From NCBI GenBank assembly GCA_035079385.1, contig JAVHKY010000003.1, positions 9,651,501 through 9,715,500 on the forward strand: a DNA stretch of 64,000 nt. The letters run 5' to 3'. This document shows, in pieces, positions 1 to 11,368 of the stretch. Position 1 is the first letter of the stretch, and every line of letters starts with the position of its first letter. The position numbers and the translations under genes are program-made. The notes under the pieces are model-generated. The model saw only the letters and a list, made by a program, of their open reading frames with translations, searched no databases and was not told where the DNA came from. Source of the DNA: Aspidiotus rigidus. Taxonomy: Eukaryota > Arthropoda > Insecta > Hemiptera > Diaspididae.

Positions 1-193
1 CATCCAGAACTACTGCTATCGAGTAATTAGTGAAGAGAAAAGGAAAGAGATTGAGGTAGTAAAGCAGATCGCAGAAGCCAATCGCTACGGTAGAGGCGTG
101 GTAGATGGAGTCTTTGGGAAAATGGAAACAAAGAAAGGAACCCATGATGGCATGGCATAGTGAGAAAGTACTCCGGATCGATACCAACACGAG

Positions 194-640
194 GTGATAA
201 AAACGTTCAATGGCTACGATGTAAATGTGAGGGTCCAGAATAACCGAGCCATGATGAAGAGAATCAGCAATGACCAGACGGAACAAAAGGACAAGGAAAG
301 CTACAAGCTCAGTTGTGAACATGGCGAGGGCATCTACACCGGTGAGACTGGGAGACAGTTTAAGATCAGGAAAAAGGAGCACAAAAAGTCGAAGGAGAAA
401 GAAGATGGAGAGTCACTGTTCGAGAAACACTGTAACGAAGAACACCACGATGGAGAGGGAATATTTGAAGTCATACATGTAGAGAATCGCACGAAGAGAA
501 AAAAACTCTGGGAGCAAATGGAGATTGCAAATGCCAAGAGGAAGAAAGCCTTCCTCTTGAACAATGTAATCACGTCTGACAGCGAAAAATTATTCAGCCT
601 GGTGATTGGACGAGAGAAGAAGAATAAAACCAACCAATGA
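194..640 (+). pseudogene. GIY-YIG endonuclease domain of a Penelope-like element (fragment)
   Basis: A 148-residue frame carries the nicking-endonuclease domain that Penelope-like elements use for integration. Residues 46-54 read GIYTGETGR, matching the GIY-x-YIGETGR core, and R59 and H63 follow at the spacing usual in the family (GETGR..-x-R-x3-H). The usual upstream CxxC is reduced to C41-x-H43. The reverse transcriptase should lie upstream and is mostly outside the window. The ATG at 194 is only the first one in the frame; the true polypeptide began far upstream. Domain call is firm; activity is not implied. Confidence 0.75.
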
Positions 641-861
641 GACGGCAGGAAACCAGGTAGCCAATAGAAACGCAGCTCTTAGGACGATAGATTGAACCAA
701 TCACTAAGCAGCATGTTCTAGCCAATAAGAACACATTGTCATATTATTGCAAGAATAAGTCTCTAAGAAGTGAACCAATCACAACACAGCATTGTTATAG
801 CCAATAAGATCACAGTGTTATACTATAAAAACTCATGGTTAAGGCCTTGTTCTTCAGTTGC

Positions 862-930
862 GACACAACTGATGACGGGATAACAACCTAAAGTACTCTT
901 GTAAAAGCAACTAATAAAGTAGATTTGTAC
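862..930 (+). ncRNA. hammerhead-ribozyme-like motif in PLE-B 3' tail
   Basis: CTGATGA at 869-875 is followed by a short GGG/ACC-type stem, then CTAAAGTACT where a hammerhead has CGAAA. The flanking ACAA and TTGTAC could form a short stem I. Other copies keep CGAAA here. Penelope-like elements are known to carry hammerhead motifs in their terminal regions; that this one folds and cleaves is inference, because the cleavage-side sequence is not canonical. Confidence 0.4.
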
Positions 931-960
931 ATTTGGAAAACCCCTGTTCAAGGCCTGTAT

Positions 961-2175
961 GTGGTTTTGAAGCACTCGATGAGCTCGACATTAGATTGTC
1001 CCTTTTTTTCTACCTAAATTTACAAGCCGTTGTAGTGATCTCCAACATTCGAGTTTATTTGTGCTCTTTTTTCAATGAGTCTTTTGATTAGATGATCGTC
1101 ATCCAAGGAAGCTATATAGGGCCTTGTCGCCCTCCCCGATCGAACGGATGATTGATGTGCAGTTGAATGAGCTATCGAGTGCTCTGCTGTACCATATTTA
1201 GTTTGTACCATCCTTATCTTCAACCTCTGTCTCCATGATTATTCATTATACGTCAACTACCAAAAATTTACCGTTTCTCCTAAAAATATTTATCGAGCTG
1301 TGTCAGTGAATCTGGAATTGGCTGACAACCGTCATTGCGTTCAGCTATCTTCTTTTTCAAGTACTGTATTCAATTACCGTACCAATATTGCTGGACTTCG
1401 TGATAGGTGTGATAGTATTGACTAAATCATTTTTAGTTATTTTTCGAAGTTACTATTCACTCACTTTTTTCTCCTCTCCAAGTCACCAGTTGGTCACTTT
1501 TTTTTTCAAGTCACTATTTCACCATCTTTTTCGATACTCTGTTGGCAGGCCTGATCGACGACACTCGAAAAAGGGTCAAAGAAAAATTGAGTATTTTAGT
1601 ACATATCAATGATCTTTTGAATGAAATTTGGAGGCATTACTGAAAAAATCTTTAGGCCGAGAAGATTTAGACGCTACCCATTGAAGATGATTAAGAGGCA
1701 CTTTAATAATGTACTCGTTAGAAAAATTCTTGTTAAGATTTTTAAAATACGTTCAAAAGATGCTCTTAGGAGTGGAAAGAAAACGGAACTCCAACCATCA
1801 AATTTTTCTAAATCGTAATCTTCCACTCTGAGTCTCTCGAACTTCCTTTGAGCGTCCGAAGAATTTTTTTTAGTATTTTTCCTGAATTCTATACGGTGGA
1901 CTTCATACTGAAAATCGACAAAACAATTCGGCCTATTTCGTTTCAATTTCACCCTCTTTTTCGAAGATTATCAACGCCTCTCCGTCCCCCAAGTATTTGA
2001 TGAATTTTTTGAAGTTTTTTTTCGGAGGGGAAGGGGGATTCAACGATTAGAATTACATAGGAATTGAACGAGTGATTATCCCTTACCCACACTCGTATTT
2101 TCAGCTACTTGTTATTATAAAATGATATGGCGCGATCAAAATGATGAAATTCAGTATCAATTATAAAGTGATTTC
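961..2175. other. no recognisable gene
   Basis: AT-rich, low-complexity DNA with T-runs. The open frames are short, overlapping on both strands, and lack recognisable motifs. I see no RNA gene or clear transposon end. Confidence 0.5.
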
Positions 2176-2178
2176 CCA

Positions 2179-2325
2179 TGACGTCACAAAGCAGACAATG
2201 AAGCTGCTTCACGAAAATAAAAAATTGTCATTGTTGAAATTTGAATATTTCAAAAGTCTTCATGCTTTTTCTACGCCACTGGGTTAATTTGTGCTCTGGA
2301 GGCTTCGGTCTGCTATGTGACGTCA
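2179..2325. repeat. short inverted repeat with CRE-like arms
   Basis: TGACGTCACAAAGCAGAC at 2179-2196 is inverted at 2308-2325 with one mismatch, leaving about 110 bases between. Each arm contains the palindrome TGACGTCA, the CREB/ATF site. It may be a small foldback element or a chance pair. No target duplication is seen. Confidence 0.4.
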
Positions 2326-3037
2326 CAGGAACATTGATCTATTCCTTGTTCTTTTGTTTCTGTTGTCAAAGTAATGCAAAGGACAGCAAGTTCCTTCAGT
2401 GTATTTGGCGCTTGGATTTCTGCAGCAAATTGGTTTTCCTGGTTCACGTTTCCTTAGATGATGTCCTGTTGTTGCGTATCCGTCAGTATTTTTGTTATTT
2501 GCGCAAGATAAGTCTTTTCTGATTCGTTGTGCGCTCGGGAAATCTTCCAAAAACATATTGTCTGCTTCGGCCATGTGTAGTCGACTGTTTTGAATCCTTG
2601 ATCCCTTGTCTTGGCAAATGGCAACAACTGCAGATAGTTGTGGAAGGAGGATTGTGCTTGGTCTTCTGTATACAATAGCCAACTCATTCACTTTTTTCAG
2701 ACAAAAGCTCAATTTTAGTATCGATTCGAATGTGGTATCATCAGAGTCCTTGTCGCCATGGTCGAGCTTGCACCTACTGCAAATCGTAGCAAACTCTAAA
2801 GGTCTAGGTTCTGCCTTACGCGTATTTTCATGTTACTCATTTGCTGTTTCTATCTACTTTCCACCTTTGTCTTTGCTTCATCTCGGGGTCATTAGTCAAT
2901 ATTTCGAGGCAGCAACTCCTCACTCTCCCTTTCGAATTTACTGAGTATTTTTAATCCACTTGCAGGAGAAGAACAAATTACGGAATTTTTCTAGCATTGC
3001 ATCATTGTTCGCTGAGCATTTCATAATGATAGCCCTA

Positions 3038-3211
3038 TAGTCTGTTCCATCTTAGACGTCCCTTAATTTTCCGTAAGTAAGGGGGGAACCAGCCAATCAC
3101 GAACCGTGAAGTGTGATACGAATAACGCGATTGGCAGGTAATCCCCGTACCCCGTCACAAAACTCAGTACGAGGGTATGTAATTAAGAGACGTCTAAGAT
3201 GGAACAGACTA
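3038..3211. mobile_element. 174 bp MITE with TA flanks
   Basis: TAGTCTGTTCCATCTTAGAC at the left end is matched by its reverse complement at the right end, giving a terminal inverted repeat of about 25 bp plus a partial match beyond. TA dinucleotides flank both ends (3036-3037 and 3212-3213), the signature of Tc1/mariner-type insertion. There is no coding capacity. Confidence 0.75.
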
Positions 3212-3213
3212 TA

Positions 3214-4085
3214 AACCTTCCTTCTTTTCTTTCAATTTGAAGTAACATACGAAGAAGGAATGTGATCGAGTTCTTATCCGATCGTAAATAAAATTCGAGA
3301 CGCACTTTAACAACGTATATGCGAGTACGGAGATACATTTTTGAAGAAGGATGATTACTAAACGGAGTCACGTGATAAAATGCGGAAGATGAAATTGAAA
3401 GTTGAAAATGAAGAACGAAATCAATATGACACGCTTCTTTCAACACGAATTTCGTGACCTGTGTAGATCAGTCTCCAGAGGAAGAATTCGTCAGCACGAT
3501 TTTTCCTATGTAAGCTGATGTTCCATCGTGTGCTTCCTATTTGTTCCCTGTTTAACAGCGCGTGAAGTCGTTAACTGAAACAATCAAATTTGAACATCAG
3601 GGTATTTTACCCGGTTATATTTGTGTAACGCGTATACAGGTGTAGTTTCAATTAATTTCTCTCGTGTACACTATCTTATTCTTTTTTTCGCAAACCTCGG
3701 GCTCATAATCAGTTTTATTGGAACCCTATAGAGCTGCGTTGAAAATCACTCATTCATCCGTATAGTCGCTTATGCTCATAATTAAAAAGTTTATTGTGAA
3801 TGATTACGTACAGCGCCGCAGCCATCTCACAATAGTTCCAAGTTTTTGTTATCGCCTGATTGAGATATTCAATATTATTCACCTGAAACAGAGAATTATA
3901 TGTATTATGTTATTTACTGGTCCACGTTTTGCGAATGAGATTTTCTCTTTTACCTGTTAAAAAAACAAAGTCGTACATCTTTGAGGCTCGTTGATCAAAA
4001 GATAATAATAAAGTGTAAGTCGTATGCGATGTGAATGAATCCAAATAAAATTACTCACCGTATTCTGACAGGATATTTGCTGAAA
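3214..4085. other. no recognisable gene
   Basis: Roughly 870 bases of AT-rich sequence without repeats I can match elsewhere in the window. No motif-bearing frame is seen. Confidence 0.45.
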
Positions 4086-4091
4086 AAAAAA

Positions 4092-4330
4092 GGGCCTGGC
4101 ATCGGAGTCTTATACCAAGGCCGTATTTTGGGGGGATGGTAGAGGGGCTATGCCCCGGACCCCCATCAAAGTGGCGCCCCCACCACATGAGAAAGAAAAA
4201 AAAAAGAAAAAGAGAAGAAAAAAGTCTCTTTTTTTGGGGCCTCCACCACCGCTGGCCCCCAGCGAAATTCTCCTAATCCTGCCCTGCTTATACACATACT
4301 CGTAAACCAGGAGGGGTGCTTTGAGAATAA
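4092..4330 (-). repeat. GC-rich interspersed repeat with GGGGCCTGGGGCC-type tracts
   Basis: A locally G/C-rich block is dominated by runs of G and C around a purine-rich tract. On the minus strand it resembles the ends of non-autonomous hAT-type repeats common in insect genomes, but I could not define terminal repeats or a target duplication. Confidence 0.3.
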
Positions 4331-4419
4331 TCTTTTGCGTGCTGCACATACGAGGAGAAGATTTGGAAGAATTCCGAGTCCTCTAGCTGTACATCAGAAG
4401 TGGTAAAAATTTCGACCAT

Positions 4420-4680
4420 TCAGCCATATGTATGAAAAAGGGGAGTGTGAATAAAGTTTGTTTCTTGAGCTACGTATAAGAAGAGGTCTACTTGGAAGAA
4501 TTTCTGTTATCGATCTATACAACATGGAGGAAGAGACGGACTTGAAATAATTCCGATCTGCGAGCTATATAGAAATCAAGTAGGTAACTTCGGAAAAATT
4601 TGGCTATCCAGCTATGTGGGTGGTGGCTCGAAAGAGTATCTACTTTCAATCTATGATAAGAAAAAGGAAACTTGAGAAAG
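4420..4680. repeat. dispersed ~45 bp motif array (GAGCTATATATGATA family)
   Basis: Several degenerate units combine a purine-rich GAGGAGGACTTGGAA-type stretch with AATTTCGG and CGAGCTATATA. The same motif recurs on both strands near 10.9, 11.15, 18.97, 21.8, 27.5, 47.1 and 55.1 kb. Origin unknown. Confidence 0.55.
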
Positions 4681-4877
4681 ATTTTCTGGATTTACGTCTC
4701 TGTATCCGAGCGTGAGGACATTCCGACCTTGAGACTCGGGAAAATTTCAATCCTTGCTGTACTCCTATTCCATAAAATTCCCTACCCTTTTTCTGGATTT
4801 ACATCACTATGTGAAAGCGTAGTTCCCGCTCTACTGCACGCCTTTCATCTTGCTTGCAATTTTGAAAGCGATATATG

Positions 4878-6215
4878 TGTTACAGTTAAAACCCGAAATC
4901 AGTAAATTCTAAAATTCACTATAGTCAAAACTAGTTGCCACAAATGACTTTAGTCAGAACTAGTTTCGACTAGTTAACTCTAGAATTTACCGTGACCCTC
5001 AGCGTTGGAGCTAGTTTTAACTTAAATAATTTCAAGTAAAACTAGTTTTAACTAGTGAAAACTAGAATTGACTAGTAAAAAGTGAAATAGAGAAGAAATT
5101 ATGATTGTCAGGGAAAACTAGTTTTAACTAGTGAAAACAAGAAGGGTGAATCCAATCAGTAAAATGAATTTCTTCCCTAGTACAAATGTAATTGCATTTT
5201 TATCAAGAGTGTTGGAGGCATATTTTTTTAGAGGCCTCCGGAACGAATACAGAAAATGACTCTCCGACGCCGGTTGCCTCCAGTGGACACGTTTGGAGGC
5301 GTCTTCTGACCTCCAAAGTATGTCTCTGGAAGTACCTCAAAATGCCTCCAGCGCAATTACTGAGATTGGAGAAAATGCCTCCGGAGGCACTGTCGAAGAA
5401 ACCGAAGACATCTTTGGAGACGCCTCCGAAGGCACTTGTAACGTTGATCAATGTGACCAGATGTAGCATATTGGCCTACCAGTGTTGCCAGATGACAGAT
5501 GATACTCACAAGGTGTATTTAAAACTTTGGCTTTTCTTCGAACCGAGCAGCGCTAGCATCAAAGTGGCTGAATGAGGGTTCGAGGAATAGAATACTGTTG
5601 AAGAAAGTGCCTCCTAAAGGATCTTTGGAAGCACCTCCAAGCCTCTTGGTGGAAGCAAGGTACCTCCGGAGGCAAAATGCTCCAGCCTCCAACATCTTGG
5701 TTTAAATCCTCACCATCTTCGCCTCATTGGAGGCGGAGGCAAGGTACCTCCAGAGACAAAATGCCTCCAGCCTCCAACACCCTTGAATTTTTATTTTTCA
5801 CAAAGCTTGTTTGTACTTGAATGGTGTGCGTCAATTAGTCACTGTTAGATTTGCTCTTGTAACGTTTATAGACCGACGAATTCGTATGATGTACGGTTTA
5901 ATGTGTGAATTAAGGAAGAAAAATTTAGAACTTTTTCCTCTATTTTATTCCAGTGTGAGCTACTTATCCTCAAAGTTGAGCAGAACTACCAAATATCTAT
6001 CAATTTAGCCGAAGTATGTCTGGAAATATCATCACCTTTTGAATTCGAACAATTTCAATTCATTTCAGTTATAACTAGAATTTACTGATGAATTCAAACA
6101 ATTTTTTTATTCTAGAATTAACTAGTCAAAACTAGTTCTGACTAAAGTCATTTGTGGCAACTAGTTTTGACTAGTGAATTTTAGAATTTACTGATTTCGG
6201 GTTTTAACTGTAACA
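4878..6215. mobile_element. DNA element with ~110 bp terminal inverted repeats
   Basis: TGTTACAGTTAAAACCCGAA at 4878 is repeated inverted ending at 6215, and the match runs for about 110 bases with few differences. TATG on both sides (4874-4877 and 6216-6219) may be a 4 bp target duplication. The inner part of each arm is a run of CTAGTTTTAACTAG-type palindromic units. No transposase is encoded, so this is a non-autonomous element. It carries a nested repeat at 5208-5783. Confidence 0.75.
5208..5783. mobile_element. nested GGAGGC-rich element
   Basis: AGTGTTGGAGGC begins the block and GCCTCCAACACCCT ends it, forming short inverted ends. The interior is packed with GGAGGC/GCCTCC hexamers in both orientations, giving many possible hairpins. 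The 127-codon plus-strand frame within it is a by-product of these repeats. Confidence 0.55.
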
Positions 6216-6219
6216 TATG

Positions 6220-7470
6220 CACCACTTTTCTCATGTTCAAGAATCTTGTTCATATAAGCAGAACCAGGAGTTCGCCCAAAGATGTAGAGTTTTAGTGAGC
6301 CATAAGAACACAAAATACTACTATTCCTCCTCGCCTTTATACCCCGCTTGTATTGACCTCAATAACCCTCATTCTATCATCAATTTCACAACATTGGCCG
6401 AGAACACGAAAGACAAAGCTCCACCCCCGGATTCTGTCCTCGCATCCTTTGATGTTGTTGCTCTTTTTTCCGGTATGCCGAAATAAGCCATTATCTAGCA
6501 CATCAACACTTGGTAATTCAATAGAATATTTCTCCAGTCCCGAAGAGGCTGGTGAATTCTTGAGTCTTCTAAATATCTACAAGTGACCTATTTTCGTCAT
6601 CTCTTGACTTCCTCACGCATATTTCTTATTGAAATAGTTACGTTGATGACGTCCTGTGCTCGTGGTCTGTCCCCTTCTTTATTTCAAGATTCCATCTTGA
6701 CAGCCTCTACCCTTCCATCAATTTTGCTATCGAGGTAGGTGGCAAGAGTCTCACTATCTCTATTGAATGGGAGTCACGAATTTGGTATCTTTTGGAAGGC
6801 CCCCTTATCCGTGGGGCATCCTTTTGTCCGCACAGCCTCTCACTGACCTCAAAGTCAGTGAGGAGATTTCTACTATGAAGTATCTTGCCTCCGCCAACAA
6901 TATTAATACCTACCGACATTGACCGTTTAGTCTACAGAAAATTGAGCGGGCGGACTCCTCTTCCTCGTTAAACCGATAGATTCAAATTGATTCGATTCTC
7001 TTTTTTAGGCACCCCTTCTAATGATCGTTTTTTGTGTCCTGATTTTCGACCGGCTCATTATAACTCTACTTCTTTGAGCAAGCTCAAGATTCCCCAAAAA
7101 GTGATGTTTTTAGATCACAGTACCATGCCTGTCACAGCATCTACATAGGTGAAACCAGCAGACGCTTGACTATAAAGACATGGGAACACATTGACGCTTG
7201 GGTACCGAAGAAATATGATTCGTCGGGATTGTCTTAGGAGACTTTTGTACAAGTCATTACAGTCATATCGATCATTGCCGCTGCGCTGTCTGCCCTTAGA
7301 AGAACCTAGGGCTATACGTCATAGACGCATCGATGATTTAACCCTCCTCAACGAGAACATTCAAGAACAAAGTTTGGCATCTCTCATTTTCACCTAAGTC
7401 GTATTCAATTTCGTATCATCTTATCTGGTTTCTTCACTTCTCTTCCGATATTCTTGATAATGGTCTTTTG
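6220..7470 (+). mobile_element. Penelope-like retroelement PLE-C, decayed copy 1
   Basis: A degraded element read from three frames. SFDVVALF near 6445-6470 is a reverse transcriptase motif with the first catalytic Asp; YVDDVLC near 6638-6660 is the catalytic palm; CHACHSIYIGETSR near 7125-7170 is the CxxC plus GIY-YIG core. The order RT then endonuclease is the standard Penelope order. Frameshifts and stops separate the domains. A second PLE-C piece lies just downstream at 7.62-8.54 kb. Confidence 0.75.
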
Positions 7471-7619
7471 ACCGAAAGTTCCTATTTTTTCTTTTTTATT
7501 TTTATTAAATATCTTTCTACGGTTTATATCTTAAATTATGTCCAATTTGTGAAGTGGACGAAAGAAAATGAATTAAATAATTCTCGGAAGTGTAAAGCGG
7601 TAATTTAATCAATTATGAG

Positions 7620-8540
7620 CGTTTTCAACAATATATCAAAATTCCATGGGGATGGAACCCTCACGCCACCGGTTCTATCTTTCATTTCTGTTCCCTCCTA
7701 AAAGCTTCCCAAGTACCTTGATATTTGGTTCAAGCAGATCACTACTCAGATCACTAGCTTCGAACCCCAATTTTCGTTGAGAAACTCTGTCGAGTCAGAT
7801 GAAACTCTTACTCACATACCCCCCCCCCCATCCCGGAAGCGTAATAATTTATTTTGTTGTCAAAGGCCTATTTCCTCATTTCCCTCTGAGATAAATGAGG
7901 TAGCAGTCCTCTCTTCTCTGAAATCAAATTTCTCCTCCCTCCTTCAGAGCTGTCTCTCCCCTAATGTCTGTCAGTTTAACCCTATGGTTGACAAACTGCC
8001 TCACTCATTTCGGAAATGTTCATGGATAGGCTAGAATCTTAAATTTTTAGTTCTAATCATCTCCTCCTTCTCGCGGAGATATCTTGATGACGTATTCTGT
8101 GTCTGGTATGGGTTTGGTACGCTAGTCAAAGACTTCCTTGACCACATCAACAGTCTCTACCCTTCCATTGAGTTCACAAGTCTTCTCGACTTCAGATCAT
8201 TATTAAGCAGAATAAATTCAACTTCGGAATTTACCGTAAGCCTACCCCTACTGACATCATTATCCATGGGACACTCGTCCCAATCCCGCTCGCCCCTCCG
8301 CCTTCAGAAAAGAACTCACCACTATCTAGCACATTGCTAAAGTGAACCAGATAAACCTCGACATCGTATCCCTTGTCAGGAGAAAAATTATGAAAAATAT
8401 ACTCTAATCTACCACTACCTTGAGTACTCCTGAGGAGAGCTGAGGAGAGGAAAAGAAGGAAGAAACCTGTCCCTCTTCCTTACTTACCTCCTCTCACCTC
8501 TCGTATCGCTGGAATTCTTTTGACATGTTCCATGTATTTT
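7620..8540 (+). mobile_element. Penelope-like retroelement PLE-C, decayed copy 2 (N-terminal and palm part)
   Basis: RYLDDVFCVW near 8077-8106 is a Penelope-type palm motif, and the downstream frame reads KFNFGIYRKPTPTDIIIHGT near 8210-8270, a block that in PLE-A (IHKFGIYRKDTTTD) sits about 50 residues after the palm. A frame at 7777-8034 upstream probably encodes earlier RT sequence. No endonuclease follows, so this copy is 3'-truncated or rearranged. Confidence 0.7.
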
Positions 8541-8559
8541 CTCTCGCCGGACCCCGATT

Positions 8560-9110
8560 TTGAAACTCGCGAGTACACCCCCCCTCCCCTCCCCTCCCCC
8601 CCGTCAAGAGAAATCTCTACCCCGTGGGTGATTCAGAAATTTGCGAGTACACCCCGCGTAATAATAATAAATAATTAATTAATTAATAATTAAATAATTA
8701 TTTAATTAAATAAATAAATAAATAAATAATTAAATAATTAAATAATTAATATAATTAAATGATTAAATAAATAAATAAATAATTACATAAATAAATCATT
8801 AAATAATTAAATAATTAATAATTAGAAAATCTCTACCCCTTGGGTGATCCAGAAATTCGCGAGTACACCCCGCGTAATAATGATAAATAATTAATTTAAT
8901 TAATTAATAATTATATAATTAATATAATTAAATGATTAAATAAATAAATAAATAATTACATAAATAAATCATTAAATAATTAAATAATTAATAATTAGAA
9001 AATCTCTACCCCTTAGGTGATTCAGAAATTCGCGAGTACACCCCGCGTAATAATAATAAATAATTAAATAAATAAATAATTAAATAATTAATATAATTAA
9101 TACTTAGAAA
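8560..9110. repeat. tandem repeat with (TAAA/TTAAT)n tracts
   Basis: About three copies of a unit in which AAATCTCTACCCCTTGGGTG and GCGAGTACACCCCGCGTAAT alternate with AT-only tracts built from AATAA and TTAAT steps. The GC-containing parts recur at ~8640, ~8865 and ~9031, while the AT tracts vary in length. Confidence 0.7.
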
Positions 9111-9420
9111 ATTTTCCAAGTCCCTCTTCCTATCATATGTGGCTGGATAGTCGAAATTTTTCCAAGTCCCCTAGACTTGAATTGTCTCATACCTTTCCAA
9201 TACAACAGCGAGACAGGGGGCGAACGAGCGGAGCGAGTTCGCGTTACCTCATATTTCTCATAGAAGACTTGAATTTTCTCATACCATTCCAATACAACAG
9301 CGAGATCGCTCGTTCGCCCCACGAAAGTTGATACCTCAAAATATAGAACACCCACAATTATCTCAAAATACTTCTCATACAAGACTTATACGACGCCAAG
9401 ATAGGTAAAGGGGTAAACGA
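9111..9420. repeat. dispersed repeat module (TTCTCATACCATTCCAATAC family), copy 1
   Basis: Contains CATTCCAATACAACAGCGAG and GGGGGCGAACGAGCGGAGCG, an imperfect palindrome. The same module recurs at 9568-9850 and 46590-47040. Confidence 0.6.
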
Positions 9421-9439
9421 ATAATATCTCACGAACACT

Positions 9440-9567
9440 TGACCTAGTGGAAGAATTAATAATAAATAAATAAATGAATAAATAAATAGATAAATAAATA
9501 AATAAATAAACAATATTGAATAATTAAATAATTAAATAAATAAATAATTAAATAATTAAATAAATAA
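9440..9567. repeat. (TAAA)n microsatellite
   Basis: A run of AAT/AAAT steps of about 125 bases separates two copies of the flanking repeat module. Confidence 0.75.
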
Positions 9568-9850
9568 AGGCTGGATAGTCGAAATTTTTCCAAGTCCCCT
9601 AGACTTGAATTGTCACATACCATTCCAATACAACAGCGAGACAGGGGGCGAACGAGCGGAGCGAGTTCGCGCTACCTCGTATCTCTCATAGAAGACTTAT
9701 ACGACGCCAAGATAGGTAAAGGGGTAAACGAATAACATCTCACGAACACTTGACCTAGTAGAAGCCTAGACTGAAATATTTCAAGATGACTGATAAAATA
9801 TAAAAGACATGGAACATGATTTTCATTTATTTGGCTATGCCAGAAATTTT
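9568..9850. repeat. dispersed repeat module, copy 2
   Basis: Starts with GGCTGGATAGTCGAAATTTT and runs parallel to the module at 9131-9420, including the GAACGAGCGGAGCGAGTTCG palindrome. Confidence 0.6.
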
Positions 9851-10660
9851 TTTTTTTTTTTTTTTTATACACCCTTTATTGTGAAGATAAAAAAAAAAAA
9901 AAAAAAAAAGTTACAAAACAAGGAAGAGAAAAACAAAATTACATAAATTTAGAAGAAAGAAAATATAAATAAATAAATAAATAAATAATAATAATAATGA
10001 TGAAAAAAAAAAAAATGAAAAAAAAAAATAAAATAAAATAAACGGGGTGTTGGATGGCAACTAGGCCTTACCTCGTTTAACAAATTTGTTATGAATTAAT
10101 ATGTAAGTCAAATTGTGATGGGTTCCGGAAGATTTTGGAGGAAATTAAAGATATGAGGGAAAATTGATAATTCTTGGGATGAGAGAAGGTCAATAGCTCG
10201 GAGAGTGGTTGGAAAATTTAAATTCATACATTCTCAATAGAGTTTTTGTCTTCAATTTGATAATCCTGAGCATTCGAAAAAGTAGTGGTTGATTTCGGCT
10301 TTCAAAGGGTTATCTGGATGGAAGGAGCATGCGTCAGATTCTATGAGATTTATGCGTTTGAGGTGGACAGGGAGACGATTATGTCCGAAGCGAAGACGGC
10401 AATGAGAGAACGAGAGAGGTCGGGAAATTTCTGAAACCAAGGAGATGTCGGAAGAAAGGTTTGCACAAGTAAATAGTGAGAATTTTGATTGTTAAATGAA
10501 TTTGAATAATTTAGAGACCAGTATCCCGTGTGGAGCGTTTAGTGAGCGAATACAGTTCTGACATGGGAAGATTTTTAGGAACGTTAATCAGAGGCCAGTC
10601 TATTACCCTTACCTTCCTTCACATTGGTAGGTTCTTGTCTAACGAGAAAGACACGGTCTC
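9848..10660 (-). mobile_element. LINE 3' end (5'-truncated)
   Basis: The minus strand reads the last part of a LINE open frame (10252-10440), then an A-rich 3' untranslated region ending in the T-run at 9848-9866 (plus strand), the expected poly-A tail. A-runs and TAAA steps inside make the exact end uncertain. The right limit is set by the CAGGG element that starts at 10670. Confidence 0.6.
10252..10440 (-). pseudogene. C-terminal zinc-knuckle region of an RNase H-bearing LINE (fragment)
   Basis: The frame reads LRFGHNRLPVHLKRINLI, then a Cys at SDACSF and EINHYFFEC. In RNase H-bearing LINEs this block (RLRxGH..LP.HL.R, then CxxC and H..F.CP) follows the RNase H domain. The second Cys of the first pair is replaced. 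The start is arbitrary. A comparable block is seen in the LINE at 42.4-44.9 kb. Confidence 0.6.
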
Positions 10661-10669
10661 CTCTTATTT

Positions 10670-11363
10670 CAGGGTGTCTATCGGTCAAGTAAAAGTCAAG
10701 TATTTGATGAAAGGTCAAGTAAACAAGTAAAAGTCAAGTATCTTCATTAACGGTCAAGTAAAAATGGGGAAAGTGACAAAAACTTTTAAAAAAAGCAAAA
10801 AAAAACTCATAGGTACTCTAATAGAATTAAACGAGGGATGGCAGGGAGCCTGTTTTTTGAGGCACATGTAGATTGTGTCGTCACAGGCTTCGCCCCAAGC
10901 TATATATTATAGGAGGAGACTTGGAGAAGGAGTTGGAAAATTGCCGAGCTCCGAGCTGCGGACGTTTTTCATGACACCACCCCCCCATAAAACAGGTTGC
11001 CTATTGAAACAGTATTTTTAGCAAATTTGACTTCCTTTTTTTTTGCGGGGAACCTGTTTTATCGAGAGTTTTTCGGAAAAAACGTCCGCTTTCGGGCCGG
11101 AAAAGCATGGAGCTCAAAAATGTTCTAAGCGCACCTCTAAGTTCCTCTTCTATCATAATATAGCTTGTAGGCGCGGCCTATGACCGTCACTGTTCGATAA
11201 CGTCATCAGTTTTGTTCAAGTTCCTCTTCTATTATGGACCCTCGTTCAACTTTGTTAAAGAACTCGTAAGGCTTTTTTTTTCTTGTTCGTTAACTCGTTT
11301 ACTTTCAAAAAAGGTCTTGTGAAGTACTCGTATTTTCAGAATTTCCTTTCAGTAGACACCCTG
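10670..11363. mobile_element. CAGGGTGTC-family DNA element, copy A (694 bp)
   Basis: Begins CAGGGTGTCTATCGGTCAAG and ends AGTAGACACCCTG. TATTT flanks both sides (10665-10669 and 11364-11368), a perfect 5 bp target duplication. Subterminal repeats here are AAGTCAAGTA units. Internal GAGCTATATATTATA repeats are foreign sequence. No transposase is encoded. CAGGG ends suggest the hAT group; the 5 bp duplication is shorter than the usual 8. Confidence 0.85.
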
Positions 11364-11368
11364 TATTT

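Larger units (their letters stand above)
1..960 (+). mobile_element. Penelope-like retroelement PLE-B, 5'-truncated copy 1
   Basis: This is the 3' part of a Penelope-like retroelement, cut by the window edge. The first ~200 bases match, in reverse orientation and with divergence, the stretch near 49080-49400, which lies downstream of a reverse transcriptase segment in another copy. They are followed by a GIY-YIG endonuclease frame (194-640) and a 3' tail that recurs near 22.03-22.10, 54.96-55.03 and 63.87-63.94 kb. Recurrence of the same order of parts at several places is the main evidence. Frames are interrupted, so this copy is dead. Confidence 0.75.

Noticed and set aside
2323..2712. 129-codon minus-strand frame and overlapping 77-codon frame
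   Set aside because: No motif, and three overlapping frames in both directions look equally open. Chance frames in moderately GC-containing DNA are more likely.
5192..5575. 127-codon plus-strand frame
   Set aside because: It runs over GGAGGC/GCCTCC repeats, and the residues simply follow the hexamer.
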